Assembly (NCBI RefSeq): GCF_040115645.1
Contig: NC_089548.1
Coordinates: 4,712,001-4,776,000, forward strand
Length of the DNA: 64,000 nt
Reading direction: 5' to 3'
Source of the DNA: Euwallacea fornicatus
Lineage: Eukaryota > Arthropoda > Insecta > Coleoptera > Curculionidae
The position numbers and the translations under genes are program-made. Positions 12,937 to 25,052 of the stretch are shown here, one piece after another. The notes under the pieces were generated by a model. The model did no database searches and was not told where the DNA came from. It saw only the letters and a program-made list of their open reading frames with translations. Within the stretch, counting starts at the first letter, position 1. Each line of letters begins with the position of its first letter.

Positions 12937-14860
12937 CTTCACACTTCACCACACCGCTTCACATTTCAACTTCCATAGAAATTACTATTGAAACGACTTC
13001 TGGCAACCCATGTGACTTCTGGTTAATCCGTGTTACTTCGCATTTCAATCGTATTACTTCACACTTCAGATCACTAATGTCATTCGGTCGAGTGCCGTCT
13101 ACTTCTATCTCTTCAGGTTACTATTGAAATTTATTCTTATTTTCAGTTCAAAATTGATCACCTCAGATTTGCTTAAGTTAACGCGCGTTCATGTGATGTC
13201 ACAGTTCGCATCATCATATATTTTCCTGCCAAGTATGAATTTATAGAGATTTCGCTCAGAAAAATCTAGAACTCATAGAAAAACAACATTTTAGTAGCGT
13301 GATATGACGTCTCGTGAGATCGCATGATGTGACAATCTTCTCGACTCATCTTAATTATAACTAGAATTTAATTTCAATCTTACGGAATCTTGAGATTAAT
13401 TAATTTTTTCTACGTTGATGATTAACATTCTTCACACTTCTCCTTATCGCTTTACACTTCAGGTTACAAAAAGACACATAGATGGGCCCGGATTCACGCC
13501 GAGTTACTAAAAACATTATTCTGCATTCTTCTAATTCCATATTACCTCACACCTTACAGAACACTTCAACGTATTCAAAGAAATGGCATTCCTGGCGGGC
13601 CTTGACTACTCACGTCACTTCAGGTTATCTTTGAAATTTCACTCCGGTGCGAACAAGTCACTCATTTCGTCACAGATAAATTGAAATAAATATGTTTCAT
13701 TTTGGTGAGTAAAGATTCTACAAACTTTATCGCACTCTTCACACTTGGGGTTATTTAAAAAACTGATTTACGTGAGCCTTGACCACTTGTGCCACGTCTA
13801 ATTACTATGAGAATTCTCTTTCACTGTCGGTCAGTCCACGTAACGTTTCCCTACAACTTATGATAGAAACTTGCTTCCGGTGAGTATATTATAGCTCTCA
13901 GGTTCGGGTCGTAGTAGATTAGTTTCTGGTGCGTGAACGTTCTTCACAGTTTAGCCCATTACTTCACAGTGCAGATTAGGAAAAATCATTTAAATGAGCC
14001 CAGGCTGCTCTTTTAGTTATTATGAAGATTACTCATCATTCTGACAAGACATTTTCGTGTCACGTTTCGCTTCACTGCGTTACTTCACACTTCAGAATAG
14101 AAAATACATATCTTTTAAGTAACTCCTGACAGCTGATACCACTTCAGATTACTATCGAAATTTTATTTCAGCCAGTTAAGTAAATACAGAAGCTCTCCAC
14201 AGTTTAAATGGAAAAAGGAAGATGCATTTAGGACAGTGCTTGACATTCAAGTCCCCTCTAGTTACCGCGAACGACGCTTATCATTATGAAGAGTCCAAAT
14301 TACTTCACACTTCGCCACATTACCTCACGCTTGCCGGTTTTGAACTAAATTTCACACAGGTGGGCTCGGAACGTACGTGTCCCCGCAGCTTACAATTGAA
14401 ATTTCATTATGATAATTAGAAGTTGTTCAGGTTACCTCGGATTAGCCTGAAAAAATGGGTTTTCTCCAATTGACAATAAACGATCTTTTAATGACACAAA
14501 GCAAGCGATAAGTTGTCATTTTAGGCCGTAAAGGAGCGGTTTTACTGCCTGGGAATTTAATATTCTTCCAATCACTGCAAATTTGAAGAGTCGGCCGTAC
14601 TAAAAATGAAGTTAAAAATTAAGAATCAGACAGGGAGGAAATGAAAATGTATTTTAATTGATACGAATCGAAAAAAAATGAGTTTTATTCGAAAAAATTC
14701 GAGTTCCACTAGACAAAAAGGAAAATTTGATGGCTTATTTTACGTCATAACCAAGTCATAAATTTTACTACATTTTCGGCTTCTGAGACTCATAACTATT
14801 GTAATTCTGGTGACTAAATATTCTTTCCACTTCACCACATCACTCCACACTACGAGTTAT
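12937..14860. repeat. Degenerate repeat field built on a CACTTC-rich motif
   Basis: A composite motif, roughly TTCTTCACACTTC then CACNTTACTTCACACTTC followed by AGGTTACTATNGAAATTT and GGTGAGTA, recurs near 12937, 13047, 13430, 13550, 13736, 13950, 14080, 14303 and 14820. A second block, ATGAGCCC or GTGAGCCTTGACNAC, often lies between copies. Spacing is irregular (about 100-520 bases), so this is an eroded tandem array or a cluster of related insertions rather than a clean satellite. Open frames crossing it are not cadherin-like. Confidence 0.65.
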
Positions 14861-15179
14861 GGTTCATTTTTGTTAGAAAGGGGAAATATCACGTCCCGAA
14901 TAAACATGTTGGATACTGGACGATCTAAGTGAATAATAATTATTCATCAACAGCAAAATTTTTTTTTCAAAATCTGTGTCGTTATCCTGGGAAGGTGTAA
15001 ACTTTTTATCTGTTTTTGAAATTAGTTTTGCATCTAATATGTACTTCAGAAATATGGGTCTTCAGGAATCAAAGGAGAATTATGCTAAAGATTTTCTGCT
15101 AACATAGATCACATTCAAGGTACAACCATGTTCTATTAATAACCAGAATGACGTGAAGTAAAAGAAAAACAAGTAACAT

Positions 15180-16330
15180 ATTTTGATAAACGAATTTTAA
15201 CTATTCAAAATAGTATCCCGCAACTGCAATACAACGTTTTGCACATTCCACTAGTGCATAGAATGACTCTTCTATTTCGATTGGCCAAATACGGTTAAAT
15301 GCCCTGGTTGAATGTTTTCAATCGAACCAAAATGGTTGGCAAAGCAAATCGCCAAATATAAATTAGAAAATAAAAAATAATCGAATGGGGCTATGTCAGG
15401 TGAATACGGTAGTGCAACAGATAAATTTTATTTTTAGTTTAGAAATCGGTGATAAGCGACGAAGGATGGAAAGGCACGTTGTCGTGCAGTAATCCGTAAC
15501 TTCTAGGTTGTCGATATTCAGGGTGAACACGACAAATACGGCTGAGAAACACTCCAATATGCCGAGATAATACACATTATTAACCGTTGTACCATGTGGA
15601 ACAAATTCTCCGTGGATGTTTCCTTTCGAATCGTTAAAAAAAAATGAAGATTTTCTTGATTTTTGGTTTCTGAAGCCGCAACTTTTAAGCCTTTCCTCCA
15701 CCTGGTAACTACCATTCAGCACTCAGATCCAGAGTCATACTGAAAACACCAGGGATCATCACCAGTAACAACCATTTCAAGAACTCGTTGTCTTCCTTTG
15801 CATCCCTTATGATGTCTTGGCAATTCTCAGTTTACACATTTTTTGGTCATTGATCCATTGATCGGGCACAAACTGCGAATTCACTGGCTTCAGATCAAGT
15901 TTTTGAAGATAAAACACGAAGAACAATTGTTTTTGGCATAGAAAAGTCCATTTCCATGAATATCACTGAACATTTCTTCGAAATTTTCACAAATTCGCGG
16001 AATTTTTCCATGTTTTTTTTGTAAATGTTTCATTTCGGTTTGTCAGTCTCAAAGTCCATCATCGTCTACCTCTTCTCAGCTTTTTTGGAATCTTCGATGC
16101 CACTCACAAACTTGGGTTTTCGATGAGCAAGTATCCCCATAAGCAATTTTAAGCATTTGAAGCGTTTCACTGGCTACTTTACCGAGTTTAACGAAGAACT
16201 TAACGCTTATTCTGGCTGCCCGAACATTTTGGGGTGAATGCGTGCAAATTACTGTCACGTAATGTAAAATATGTAAACTTTTATTAAATGAAGTGTAAAA
16301 AATTTTTGACAGAATGTCAATGAAGGTTAG
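15180..16330 (-). mobile_element. mariner-type (DD34D) transposon relic
   Basis: The minus strand carries an eroded mariner transposase. FVKLGKVASETLQMLKIAYG and KTQVCEWHRRFQKS (the N-terminal DNA-binding region) lie near 16080-16200. VVTGDPWCFQYDSGSE (first catalytic Asp) is near 15740. NDSKGNIHGEFVPHGTTVNN (the block leading to the second Asp) is near 15580-15640, and PYSPDIAPFDYFLF (the PYSPDLAPSDY-type motif with the third Asp) is near 15370-15400. Stops and frameshifts separate the blocks, so it is inactive. The inverted ends were not identified with certainty. It differs from the Tc1-like copies in this window by its SPD-x-AP-x-DY signature. Confidence 0.88.
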
Positions 16331-19300
16331 ATTTTCGCACAACGCCTGCCTTTTGACAGATCGCGACGATTTTCTTTTGTTTTAACGGCTCACCGGTCAT
16401 TAATGGAAGAGAGAGGGTATGTTCCACACATTGAGCAGTCGCTCTACATGATTATTAAAAAACCTTACGGCATTGGAGCGCTCGTACAATGGACACATTT
16501 CGCCACGGCTGGTTACGGCTATCTAGCGTCAAAATCGAATCAAAAAGGTGTCAATAATTGCATTGCGATATTGGCGAGGTCGCCATTTTGCCGCTTATTT
16601 ATGGAGTAACGCGGCTAATGACATTTATTGGTTAATTATGCACTGAAAGCGATGCTGTATGTGAGATAATGCTGCCCATGTTAACGACGATTAGAATTTT
16701 ATGTTTATTTATAGCTTGTAAATGGGGTTGAAAAAAATTGTTGTTTCGAGAACGTTGGTATGTCAATGTCAGGTATGAACATGAGGCCCTGAACGGCCAA
16801 TATCTCTTCACCGTGTGTTGGAAGAAATCCCACACTGTTCTGATATACAGGCTGCATTAAAAACATCGGTACGAGCTGGTATTGGGTGCTGGCTAGTGAA
16901 AATATAGTGCTTTTGTAAAATACCTTTTTGATGTAGAAGAAATCGGAAAATCAGGAAGTTATCGGCCATGATAGGAAAGTGGTATGGACCTCGATAAAGC
17001 GCAAGGGACGCCACCTATCGGTTAGCTTGAAACGAATATTTTTAACGAATTTATCTTTCCTCGAACTCCAGGAGGTAAAACTGCAAGTTTGAACATGGAA
17101 AGTTATGAGATTTACTCCCAATTTGCGGAATAAAAAAATGTTCTGAGACCCTGTAGAGTGAAAACTAGCATGTGCTTTGTAAACCAAGTTTAGCTGATAG
17201 GCCCTATTTTTGTGCCCTGGAGCGCTCAATAGTCATATGGACATCCTGTATAATTCAAAGAAAACAGAAATGGTCAATGCAACAAAAGTACAGTCGTTTA
17301 ATAACGAAAGCGCAACTTTCTTCGAACAACTGCAGATATCTCGACTTGCCAATTGGGTTTCAATTTCACTTTTCACCACCCACAACATGGACCCGATTCG
17401 GTGACCTTCAATTGTGTTTGCGCTCACCTGGTCTAAAAGGCACTAAACTGCGACATGCCTCGCGAAACTTCCTTGAAAGTCGCCCAAATCCACCGAAGGA
17501 ATTAAATTCACATTCGACATGGAATAAATTAAAACAGAGTTGAATGACTCCTCTGCTAATCAGAAAGGGAAGGAAGTGAACCATCCTGTGACCGCGACCT
17601 TCTGATCGCAGTTATGCAGGAGCGAACGATGTAGTGGCGCAAACCAAAATATCGCATAGATGAAATATTAAATAATATCTCTGATGTAAATAAAAATCAC
17701 CCAAGGGTATAATTTACGGCCGATCCCACCCAGATGGGCGTGGAAGTCATGGTTAGTGGTTTCAAAGCCTGCCTCCCACGTAAAATTGCTAGTTCCAAAT
17801 TCAGCTTTGGTTCATGTTTTGGTATCGAATTTCGTTTAACTTGCACTTGTACAATAGACATTAGAATTTATCCAAAACATTCCACCCCTCGTCCACCCAC
17901 ATTTTCGGGATTTTACACTGCAAATTTCACGGGAGAGGTCCGTCGTTTTCTGCAGATTTGTAACGGGGAGTCGTATCACACGTTAAAAACGGCAATTATA
18001 TGCAAAACTCGGATAGAGCACACGGACGATATCTCCTTTTGATAGAAAGATTACCGTCGCCGAAGAGCCTGAGGGCCGCTTCGCTCCGGACCGGTAATGA
18101 CAGATAGTTATCCGGTTCGAAATTGGTAAAACATGGCCTTTAGGGCGAATACTCGAAATGGCGCAGCGGCGAATTAAACGCTCAACGTAGGCCGGTCCTG
18201 GGGCCCCGGGGATCTTAGCACTAGCTTTTCCATCATGGATAATATACCTAACTTGCAGTGCAGACATGTCTATGTGTATGAAGAAAGGTGGCTACTCTCA
18301 TTAATATTACTAATTTATATTTAGCTGAAAACCACCCATGGAAGTATCGCAACTGTCGGCATGTTATCAATTAAAATCCTGCATACTCCTTTCCTTTATG
18401 TTTTCCATGAAAAATCAAAATGAAACGGCCCTTGTTCAAGATCTTCTATTTCTAACTGAAAGTATTTCTGTAATGCACCTAACTACCTGAATTATGAACG
18501 TGAATGGCCATAATGAAACTTAGTGGCTGCTCTCTACAAATCTGCATCTACAAAGAGCAAACAGGAGTTAATGATATATTGCCAGGGCAGAAATGAAATT
18601 AATTTATCTCTTGTAATGCATGTTTCTGAACAATAAATCAGTGCAGTTATTCTTCTCTTCTAGCGCTGTGTAAATGTCTCTATTAAGGCTGCTCCTACAT
18701 GCCAAGCCTCCAACAATAGGGTGCGGTCGGTGCCTCTTATTTTTTTACCGGTAAAAGCCCTATTCAACCGCGATAACTTATCATTGTCTTCTGCATAACT
18801 AAGGAAGGCGATAAAATTTCAATTTTCCATTCGTTCTGAGCATTTACATATATACATAGAAATCTTTATTTCCGGCGTAAACGGCTATCGACCATTTGCT
18901 CTTCCTACCCTTGTGACGAAACCCCTTACATCTCTGAGTAAGTAGTGGTTCATAAAACGCAAAGAAATGGACAAAACACTCTTAAACGGGGGTTTCCATG
19001 CAACGTCTTCCTGGTTAATTCCAGGGTACCGCAATGCACATTCTCACATACAGAAGTTATGATCTACCCTCTGATAAAGAATTTTTTTGGTATTCTGTTC
19101 CTAGTGCATTTTTCCCACCGAACACTCGTCAATCTCTCGGAGATATCAACAGGAGAGCAATCGAAAAACGTCTAGTACGTTTTCATAATATCACCGAAGA
19201 CTTCTAAAATAAGTACAAAAAGTTTGATGGTACTAATTTATGTACACACATGTATACATCATACATGATGAAAATTGAATTTTCCTGTTCCTTGATTTTT

Positions 19301-20458
19301 TTTGGAGTGTTTTGGTCCCATTGGAATCGAAGTAGATGGAATCAAAATGGCTTCTAGTGACTAGAATTCATGAGTGCAACCTTCTCCTAAATAAGTGCCG
19401 AAATCTTGCAAAAACCTCAGGGCTATATTTGATAAAAACCTATATTTCGCAAACCAACCGATTCTGTTTATATGTTCATAAAAACGTCTTTCTTATTCTT
19501 ATTGTGACGTAACAATATCTAGTTTAATTTACGCCTTATGCTTAGGAAACCATTTAATGGGTTTAAATTGAGAAAGTTCACCTTTTCATTGTAGTTTTAA
19601 CTTTGGTTAAATATTGGAATACAGCCTTAGCTTGCATCAAGCAATTCTTTTCTCCACTCGAGAATGCCAAATTTCATAAGGAGGAACCACCAACAGAGAA
19701 CGAATAGGGACTTAATCATATCTACTTTGAAGTTTATACACGTGAAACAACTTTTTTTTAACTCTCAACGTCTCATACACGTCATTCTCAAAAACATTGG
19801 AACGCCCTTTGAGGTTTGCATATAAGCTCAAAACATTCACGTTGAAGAATGCAGCAGAACATTTCGGATAGGCGCTTCTCCACCCCTCACCCGGATTCAA
19901 AGAGAATGTTGCTATCCAGCATGGGGTGCAAAGGATAATTTAAACTTGTATGATTTTCTCACCATTTTTCAGTAATCTTAATCAAAGTTTTAGCACATTC
20001 TGACGGCCCAAACCAACACGATTTATTCTTCTGTCTCAAATTGCTTAAGTCTAATCACAGCAGGTATAAGATTTCTAACTTAGAAATCAGTGATGTAGAA
20101 TGTAAAATATCTGGTAGGTGGTATGCGAAATTTTATACCGATATTTGATGTTATCACACTCTAATGGACTAAACCATTATACTTATGGTAATGTTGACCT
20201 TTTCGGCGTGCGATAGTTTGTTAAGTATCAGTTGTTTGGCGTGTAAGCACTAATAACAGAAAGAATTCGATTTTGCAGAAAAATAATAAAGTTCATATAC
20301 AGGACGTTATTCAAGTACGTGAGCTCACTTCAAGGGGTGATTCATCGAGTGATGTCAAGGCGAAAAGCTTTTACCGGGCCCTGCGATAGTGTGCCAAGCT
20401 TCCGTAACTTCAACACCAATAATACACAGCATGCATTTCCAGAAATTCTTTTCTAACG
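16331..20458. other. Non-coding stretch, no gene seen
   Basis: Contains a possible short element between ATACAGGCTG (16844) and CATCCTGTATA (17240), whose ends match only over about ten bases. The rest has no recognisable protein, RNA or repeat apart from a 19-bp palindrome at 20070-20088. Confidence 0.5.
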
Positions 20459-21587
20459 TACAGAGTGACCGTAAAAAGTGTGAGTATGCACAACTTCGTT
20501 ATTTTAAATGGAACCCATCAATTATTTTGTCATCGTGTCGGATCCCTCGTTAAATTTTAAGCTCAGTTTATGTAAGGTGTTAGATCTTTACAATTTGCTG
20601 TTCCCGAGCCATTCGAAAAAATTTGAGAGCTGCAAGGTTCTAAGGAAATCGACATTCTCCGCTAACCGCTGTGTGTTTCTCAATCGATCTTCTGGTGCTC
20701 AAAGAGGACCTAATGAGCTACGTTTTGACGTGTTTCAATTTAAAAAAATTCCTCCTTAACTCCGAATTTACATGGCTTCGTACCTTGGTAACTCGTTTAT
20801 TTCACACGAAATGCCTCAATTTTCCCGACAGCGTCGTGTTCAGAAATCAAAAATTTGCAATTTTTTTCAATGTTACTCCATCCCTAAACTTAGCCATTTT
20901 TGAATTCCCGAAAATTGCTCTTTTTCAGTTCCAAAAGGTTTTGTGATCATTAAAAACATGACAATTACATTTTTTGTGACTTCTAACATCTTCTCTAGCT
21001 GGTGAAGTGCGCTTATCACAATTTGCAACTTACCTTGGTCATGGATATAAGACGTTAAATAGTTTCTCAGTCTTCAGATATTGGTTAGTTTAATGTAATG
21101 TAAATGTAACATTAGTTCAATATTGTTTTTTCATTCTTTAATTCTAAAAGTTGATAGAATCAGGTAGAAGGGATGCAAAATGCTCTGGGCAATAATATAT
21201 GTTTCCATATTTTTTATTCTTTCCAAATGTTACATGCAGTTCTCATTTTGCCACTTTTCATAACTATCAAATATTTAGAAGCCGAAAAAGGGCAATTTTC
21301 GGGAACCCAGAAATGGCTGAATGTGAGGATAGGGTGATGTTAACAAAAATTGTAGGATTTTGAATTTTAAACACGAAGCCGTCAAGAAAATTGGCGCAAT
21401 TCGTTTGAAATAGCCAAGTTACTGAGGCTCGAAACGGTGCAACTTCGGAGGCCTATTTCGGCCGCTGCGGAGTTTTTTTAAAAATAAAAACGTTTAAAAA
21501 TGTAGTTTATTAGGACCTATTTCAGCCCCAGAGGGCTGACGCCGAAATTCACAGCAGTTGAAAAAAAAAAGTTCAACACCCTGTATA
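20459..21587. mobile_element. Long fold-back (hairpin) element 1
   Basis: Sequence from about 20668 to 21100 is the imperfect reverse complement of about 21110 to 21555. Matching pairs include TTCCCGAAAATTG (about 20900) with CAATTTTCGGGAA (about 21290), CCTTGGTAACT with AGTTACTGAGG, and AGGACCTAATGAG with TTATTAGGACCT (about 21510). The right end reads ACACCCTGTATA, a Tc1/mariner-like terminus. A weaker partner, TACAGAGTGACC, lies at 20459. Arms of about 400 bp around a very short centre make this a near-continuous hairpin of roughly 0.9 kb. It has no transposase, so it is a non-autonomous element. The two open frames inside (20508-20759, 20671-20946) are by-products of the arm. Confidence 0.75.
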
Positions 21588-24240
21588 TTGAAAACGGAGC
21601 ATCGCTGGATCTATGTGTACATAAACTTTTCGTTTTAGAATCACTTCTGGAAGCGTTGCCGCGTACTTACGCGACATCGTGTACATTCTTTATGTATTTT
21701 TTACGTACTTTTAATAACTCATGATAAAGTAATCAACGTCATATCCGCAACCAATTTACTCATTAATTATGGCATCGTTGGTCGCGCAACCGTTGATAAG
21801 ATCAACGACTTCCCTATTTTTATTTCGATTTTTTTTAAATGCAATAAGCCTGACTAACGCGCACCATTTCGCGAAACAATTGTGGCTTAAATATGTAGTG
21901 ATAATAAAGGTGTTTAGTGCAGCACTAACTCTTCATGAACGCTGCGATAATATAAACTATCGAGTCAACACATGGCGCCATAGGGGTAATAAGTTATCGC
22001 CATATATTAACTGCTCTACTCCAAGGTACTTCCGCATCTGCGGCGAAATAAACTTATCCACAGTGTTAGCACCCATAATGATTAATCTAACCTGTCAACC
22101 CACTTTTTCTAAATTAACATCATATCCAAGTGATACGATTGCGGAATACAAAGCACAAATTATGCCAACAGATTTCACCGGTACGACGTATCATGAATAA
22201 AAAAAAAAAATGGAAAGGTGCCAGGACATACGTAGGTACCAGATGCCCGAATGTCGATGGAATGAGTGTGCACCCTCAAACGAGGTTAAATGGACCAGTT
22301 AGCGGGTTCGGATGTATCCTTTGAGTGCGCTATAATGACGCAATGAACCGCATAAAAGTTTCAACTATTGAACGAAACTGGTTCTGTTTTCCCGCAACTT
22401 CGTACATGCCTCATGAATATAAAATGATTTCGCGACATCGTCATAAATTCCAAGTGTTTAAGGAGGTAATTTATGCGAAATGTTAGAATCCAATAATTGG
22501 CATCTTCTTGCCAGATAGTTATCGTTGGGAGTAGGTGAAACCGTTTCAATTACGTCGTTGTTTATACTTAATCGGTTCCTATTAGATCTAACACGTCCTG
22601 TGCGTACAGTTTTAATAATCAGCGTGTGATTAACGAAAGTCTCAATGGGATTTCCGAATATCCTCCAAGGATGCAGGTAGGCCAATAAATCGTCGAGTAT
22701 CTCCCCGTGGAGCATCGGAAATCTATAAATAACCTTTAATGAAACCGAAAAGCGTAGAAATAAGTAAGAACGCGATTCAAACTGCCCTTGCACAGATAAA
22801 ATACATCGTGTAAACATTATGTATCTGACAAAGAGCAAAGCAGCATGTTGGAAAAGGATCGAGCACGATATAAGGTTTAGCATAAAAGCAGTGCCGTTCC
22901 AAATATGATGCGAAACCCGTCTTAGGGGTTTCTGGAGAGATTTTCGAGATCGCCGATTTTTGCTGCTGGACAACAGGTGTTTTAACAGCAGTTCCTTCAT
23001 TAATTCTGTCAAGATTTTGGGGTTTTCGCGAGTGAATTAGCCCTAATTGAGCCGCCTCTGAGTATTAAAAACCGACTGATTGTACTTCTGCTGCACACAT
23101 AATCGCAGGAATTCTTCGCTATGGCCACGCAGCAGTGCTGGCCGATAATCCTCCTGAGCAATTTAAAGTAGCATTTCGTGTATCGGCCACTTATCACTTA
23201 TTTATTGGGATCTTTTTATCGCCTACATTATTTTAATCTGCCGTTTTGAAGTTTTTATGAACGCTGAAGGAAACCCTTCGCCGATTTGGCGGATTTATTA
23301 GGGCCCGATTGAATTTTCGATCGTTAGTCAGTCTCCGGAATTATCTGTATGGTTCCTCGGGTTGATTATTTTAATGATTCGGATGATTTTGTCCGCGTTG
23401 TGACAGAAAAATGATTCATATTTTCGACCGCTGAAGTGTAGACACCCAACGCCGAAGAATTTTGTACAGTTAAGAAGGCTCAGTTTATATAGCTACTTAC
23501 CTTTGATTACCGAAAACCGGTCAGATTTAATTAATTTTTTTTCGTGCGATTTCTTAATTCAAGTGTTAAGTTTTAATTCAAACACAATCAATCGTTAAAC
23601 GGGCCCAAGTAGTGCTGCCCGAAAGTGAGTTATTATCAATGGAATTTGGGACTCTCATATGCAATTTCACACTTTCTCCTCTCACCGGTCTCCGCCCGTA
23701 CCTAAGCTGAACGGGACCTAAATTTTCATACTGCAAATAAATACATTTAGTGTGAGTCTGAGGGAAATCCGCAGAAGGGAGCGCTTATTCACAAACGATC
23801 ATCGGTTGGATTGGCCCCGTGATGAGCCACAGGTTAAAGCACTCTGAACCACATCACAACACAAATTCCTGCAATTTTCTGCTTGCTGAGGGGAGGCACT
23901 GTTTTTGCAAAGGTCCCTGCCCGTTTTTTTTTTAACACGTACCCTCTGTTTCTTTGGCATTCGAGAATTCACTCTCTATCAGCTGCCCAGCAACCTGACT
24001 AGCCCAACAGACTCCGAAGAAGAGTCAATTTCCTCCATCCTCGAGCAACATTCCTTCGTTGCTACTAAAATCTTTCTCAAGGCTAAGAAATATAACGATA
24101 TCATTACCTGTCGTTAATTTTAACGAAATTCGAACAGAAACAATCTCAATTTAAAGCAGAAATTTTGATTTTGATCTTCGACACTGGAAAAAATATATAT
24201 GAGCAGAGCGGAAATTATGCCTTATGTACCGAAGATGGCG
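21588..24240. other. Non-coding stretch with the two longest unassigned open frames
   Basis: Holds a plus-strand frame of 143 codons (21769-22200) and a minus-strand frame of 184 codons (22458-23012). Neither has a recognisable domain, and a frame of this length can occur by chance in 64 kb on six frames. I do not call either a gene. Confidence 0.5.
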
Positions 24241-25052
24241 CTTCCGTAACGCAATACTGGATGTAAATCAAATAAGAAGATGAATTTTACGTTGGGAAAT
24301 ATAAATAAAAGTTGATGTAAACGTGCCTCTGCAAAAGTCTCCTAAGGGAGCTACGCTCCTTCGAAGGCGGCCCTCAAGAGGTGCGGAATAGCGTGCGGAG
24401 CCAGGAGGGGGGCTGCATTTACTCAACATATTCCTGTTTCCTTTAACTCTTATGACGATTTGGCACCAGAATACCATCTCTTGTTTAAAATTACGTAGAA
24501 AAAGTACTCTTGATAAATCGTCGTAGGACGAGCCGTTTAAGAGATTACGGATTTAATGGAAACATTCCAAGGTGACAAACTGAAGATGAGTAGCGCAATT
24601 GTCTAGCAAAACGTTTTCTTTTTTTTTTCTATAGAAAGCCTGAAACGATAACGAATTTTGAAACTTCAAAACCAATTAAAAAACCACCCAATTTCAACTT
24701 CTCACCCCGCAACGTTTCAGCGTGATTCTTAAACGGTTCGTCCTGTGACAATTCATCTAAAGTACCTTTTCTATGTAATTTGAGACGAGAAATCAGATGC
24801 CGATGTTAAATTATCATAAACGTTGAAGAACACGGGAATATATCAAGTGAATGTAGCTCCTCCCCGGGTTCCGCAAGCCATTCCGCATTTCTTGGGGGCC
24901 ACCTTCGAAGGGCCGTAGCTGCCTTCGCACGCTTTCGCGGACCCGTATTCATACCAACTTTTCTTCATGTTTCCGAATGGAAAATCGGCCCTCGAAGTAT
25001 GTTCCCCCGTCCCCTGTATTTTATTGGCATTGTACAAATCTGTTACGGCAAC
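24241..25052. mobile_element. Long fold-back (hairpin) element 2
   Basis: About 24242-24580 is the imperfect reverse complement of about 24698-25052, separated by a loop of about 120 bases. Matched blocks include CTTAAACGG plus CGTCCT (right arm, about 24730) against AGGACGAGCCGTTTAAG (left arm, about 24525); GGGCCACCTTCGAAGGGC against CCTTCGAAGGCGGCCCT; and CATTCCGCA against TGCGGAATAG. The arms are unusually rich in G and C near 24350-24420 and 24855-24930 compared with the flanks. No protein motif is present, and the open frames at 24268-24477 and 24843-25067 are arm sequence. A recent inverted duplication is the alternative to a transposon. Confidence 0.8.

Noticed and set aside
16840..17255. 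Possible short transposon between ATACAGGCTG and CATCCTGTATA
   Set aside because: The two ends match only over about ten bases and the interior shows no inverted similarity, so it is not listed as an element.
21769..22200. Open frame of 143 codons, plus strand, with a hydrophobic start
   Set aside because: The N-terminus looks loosely signal-like but nothing after it is recognisable, and there is no promoter, splice or homology support.
22458..23012. Longest open frame in the window (184 codons, minus strand)
   Set aside because: No recognisable domain, signal peptide, repeat or neighbour, and its residue composition looks random. A frame of this length can arise by chance in 64 kb, so it is not called a gene.
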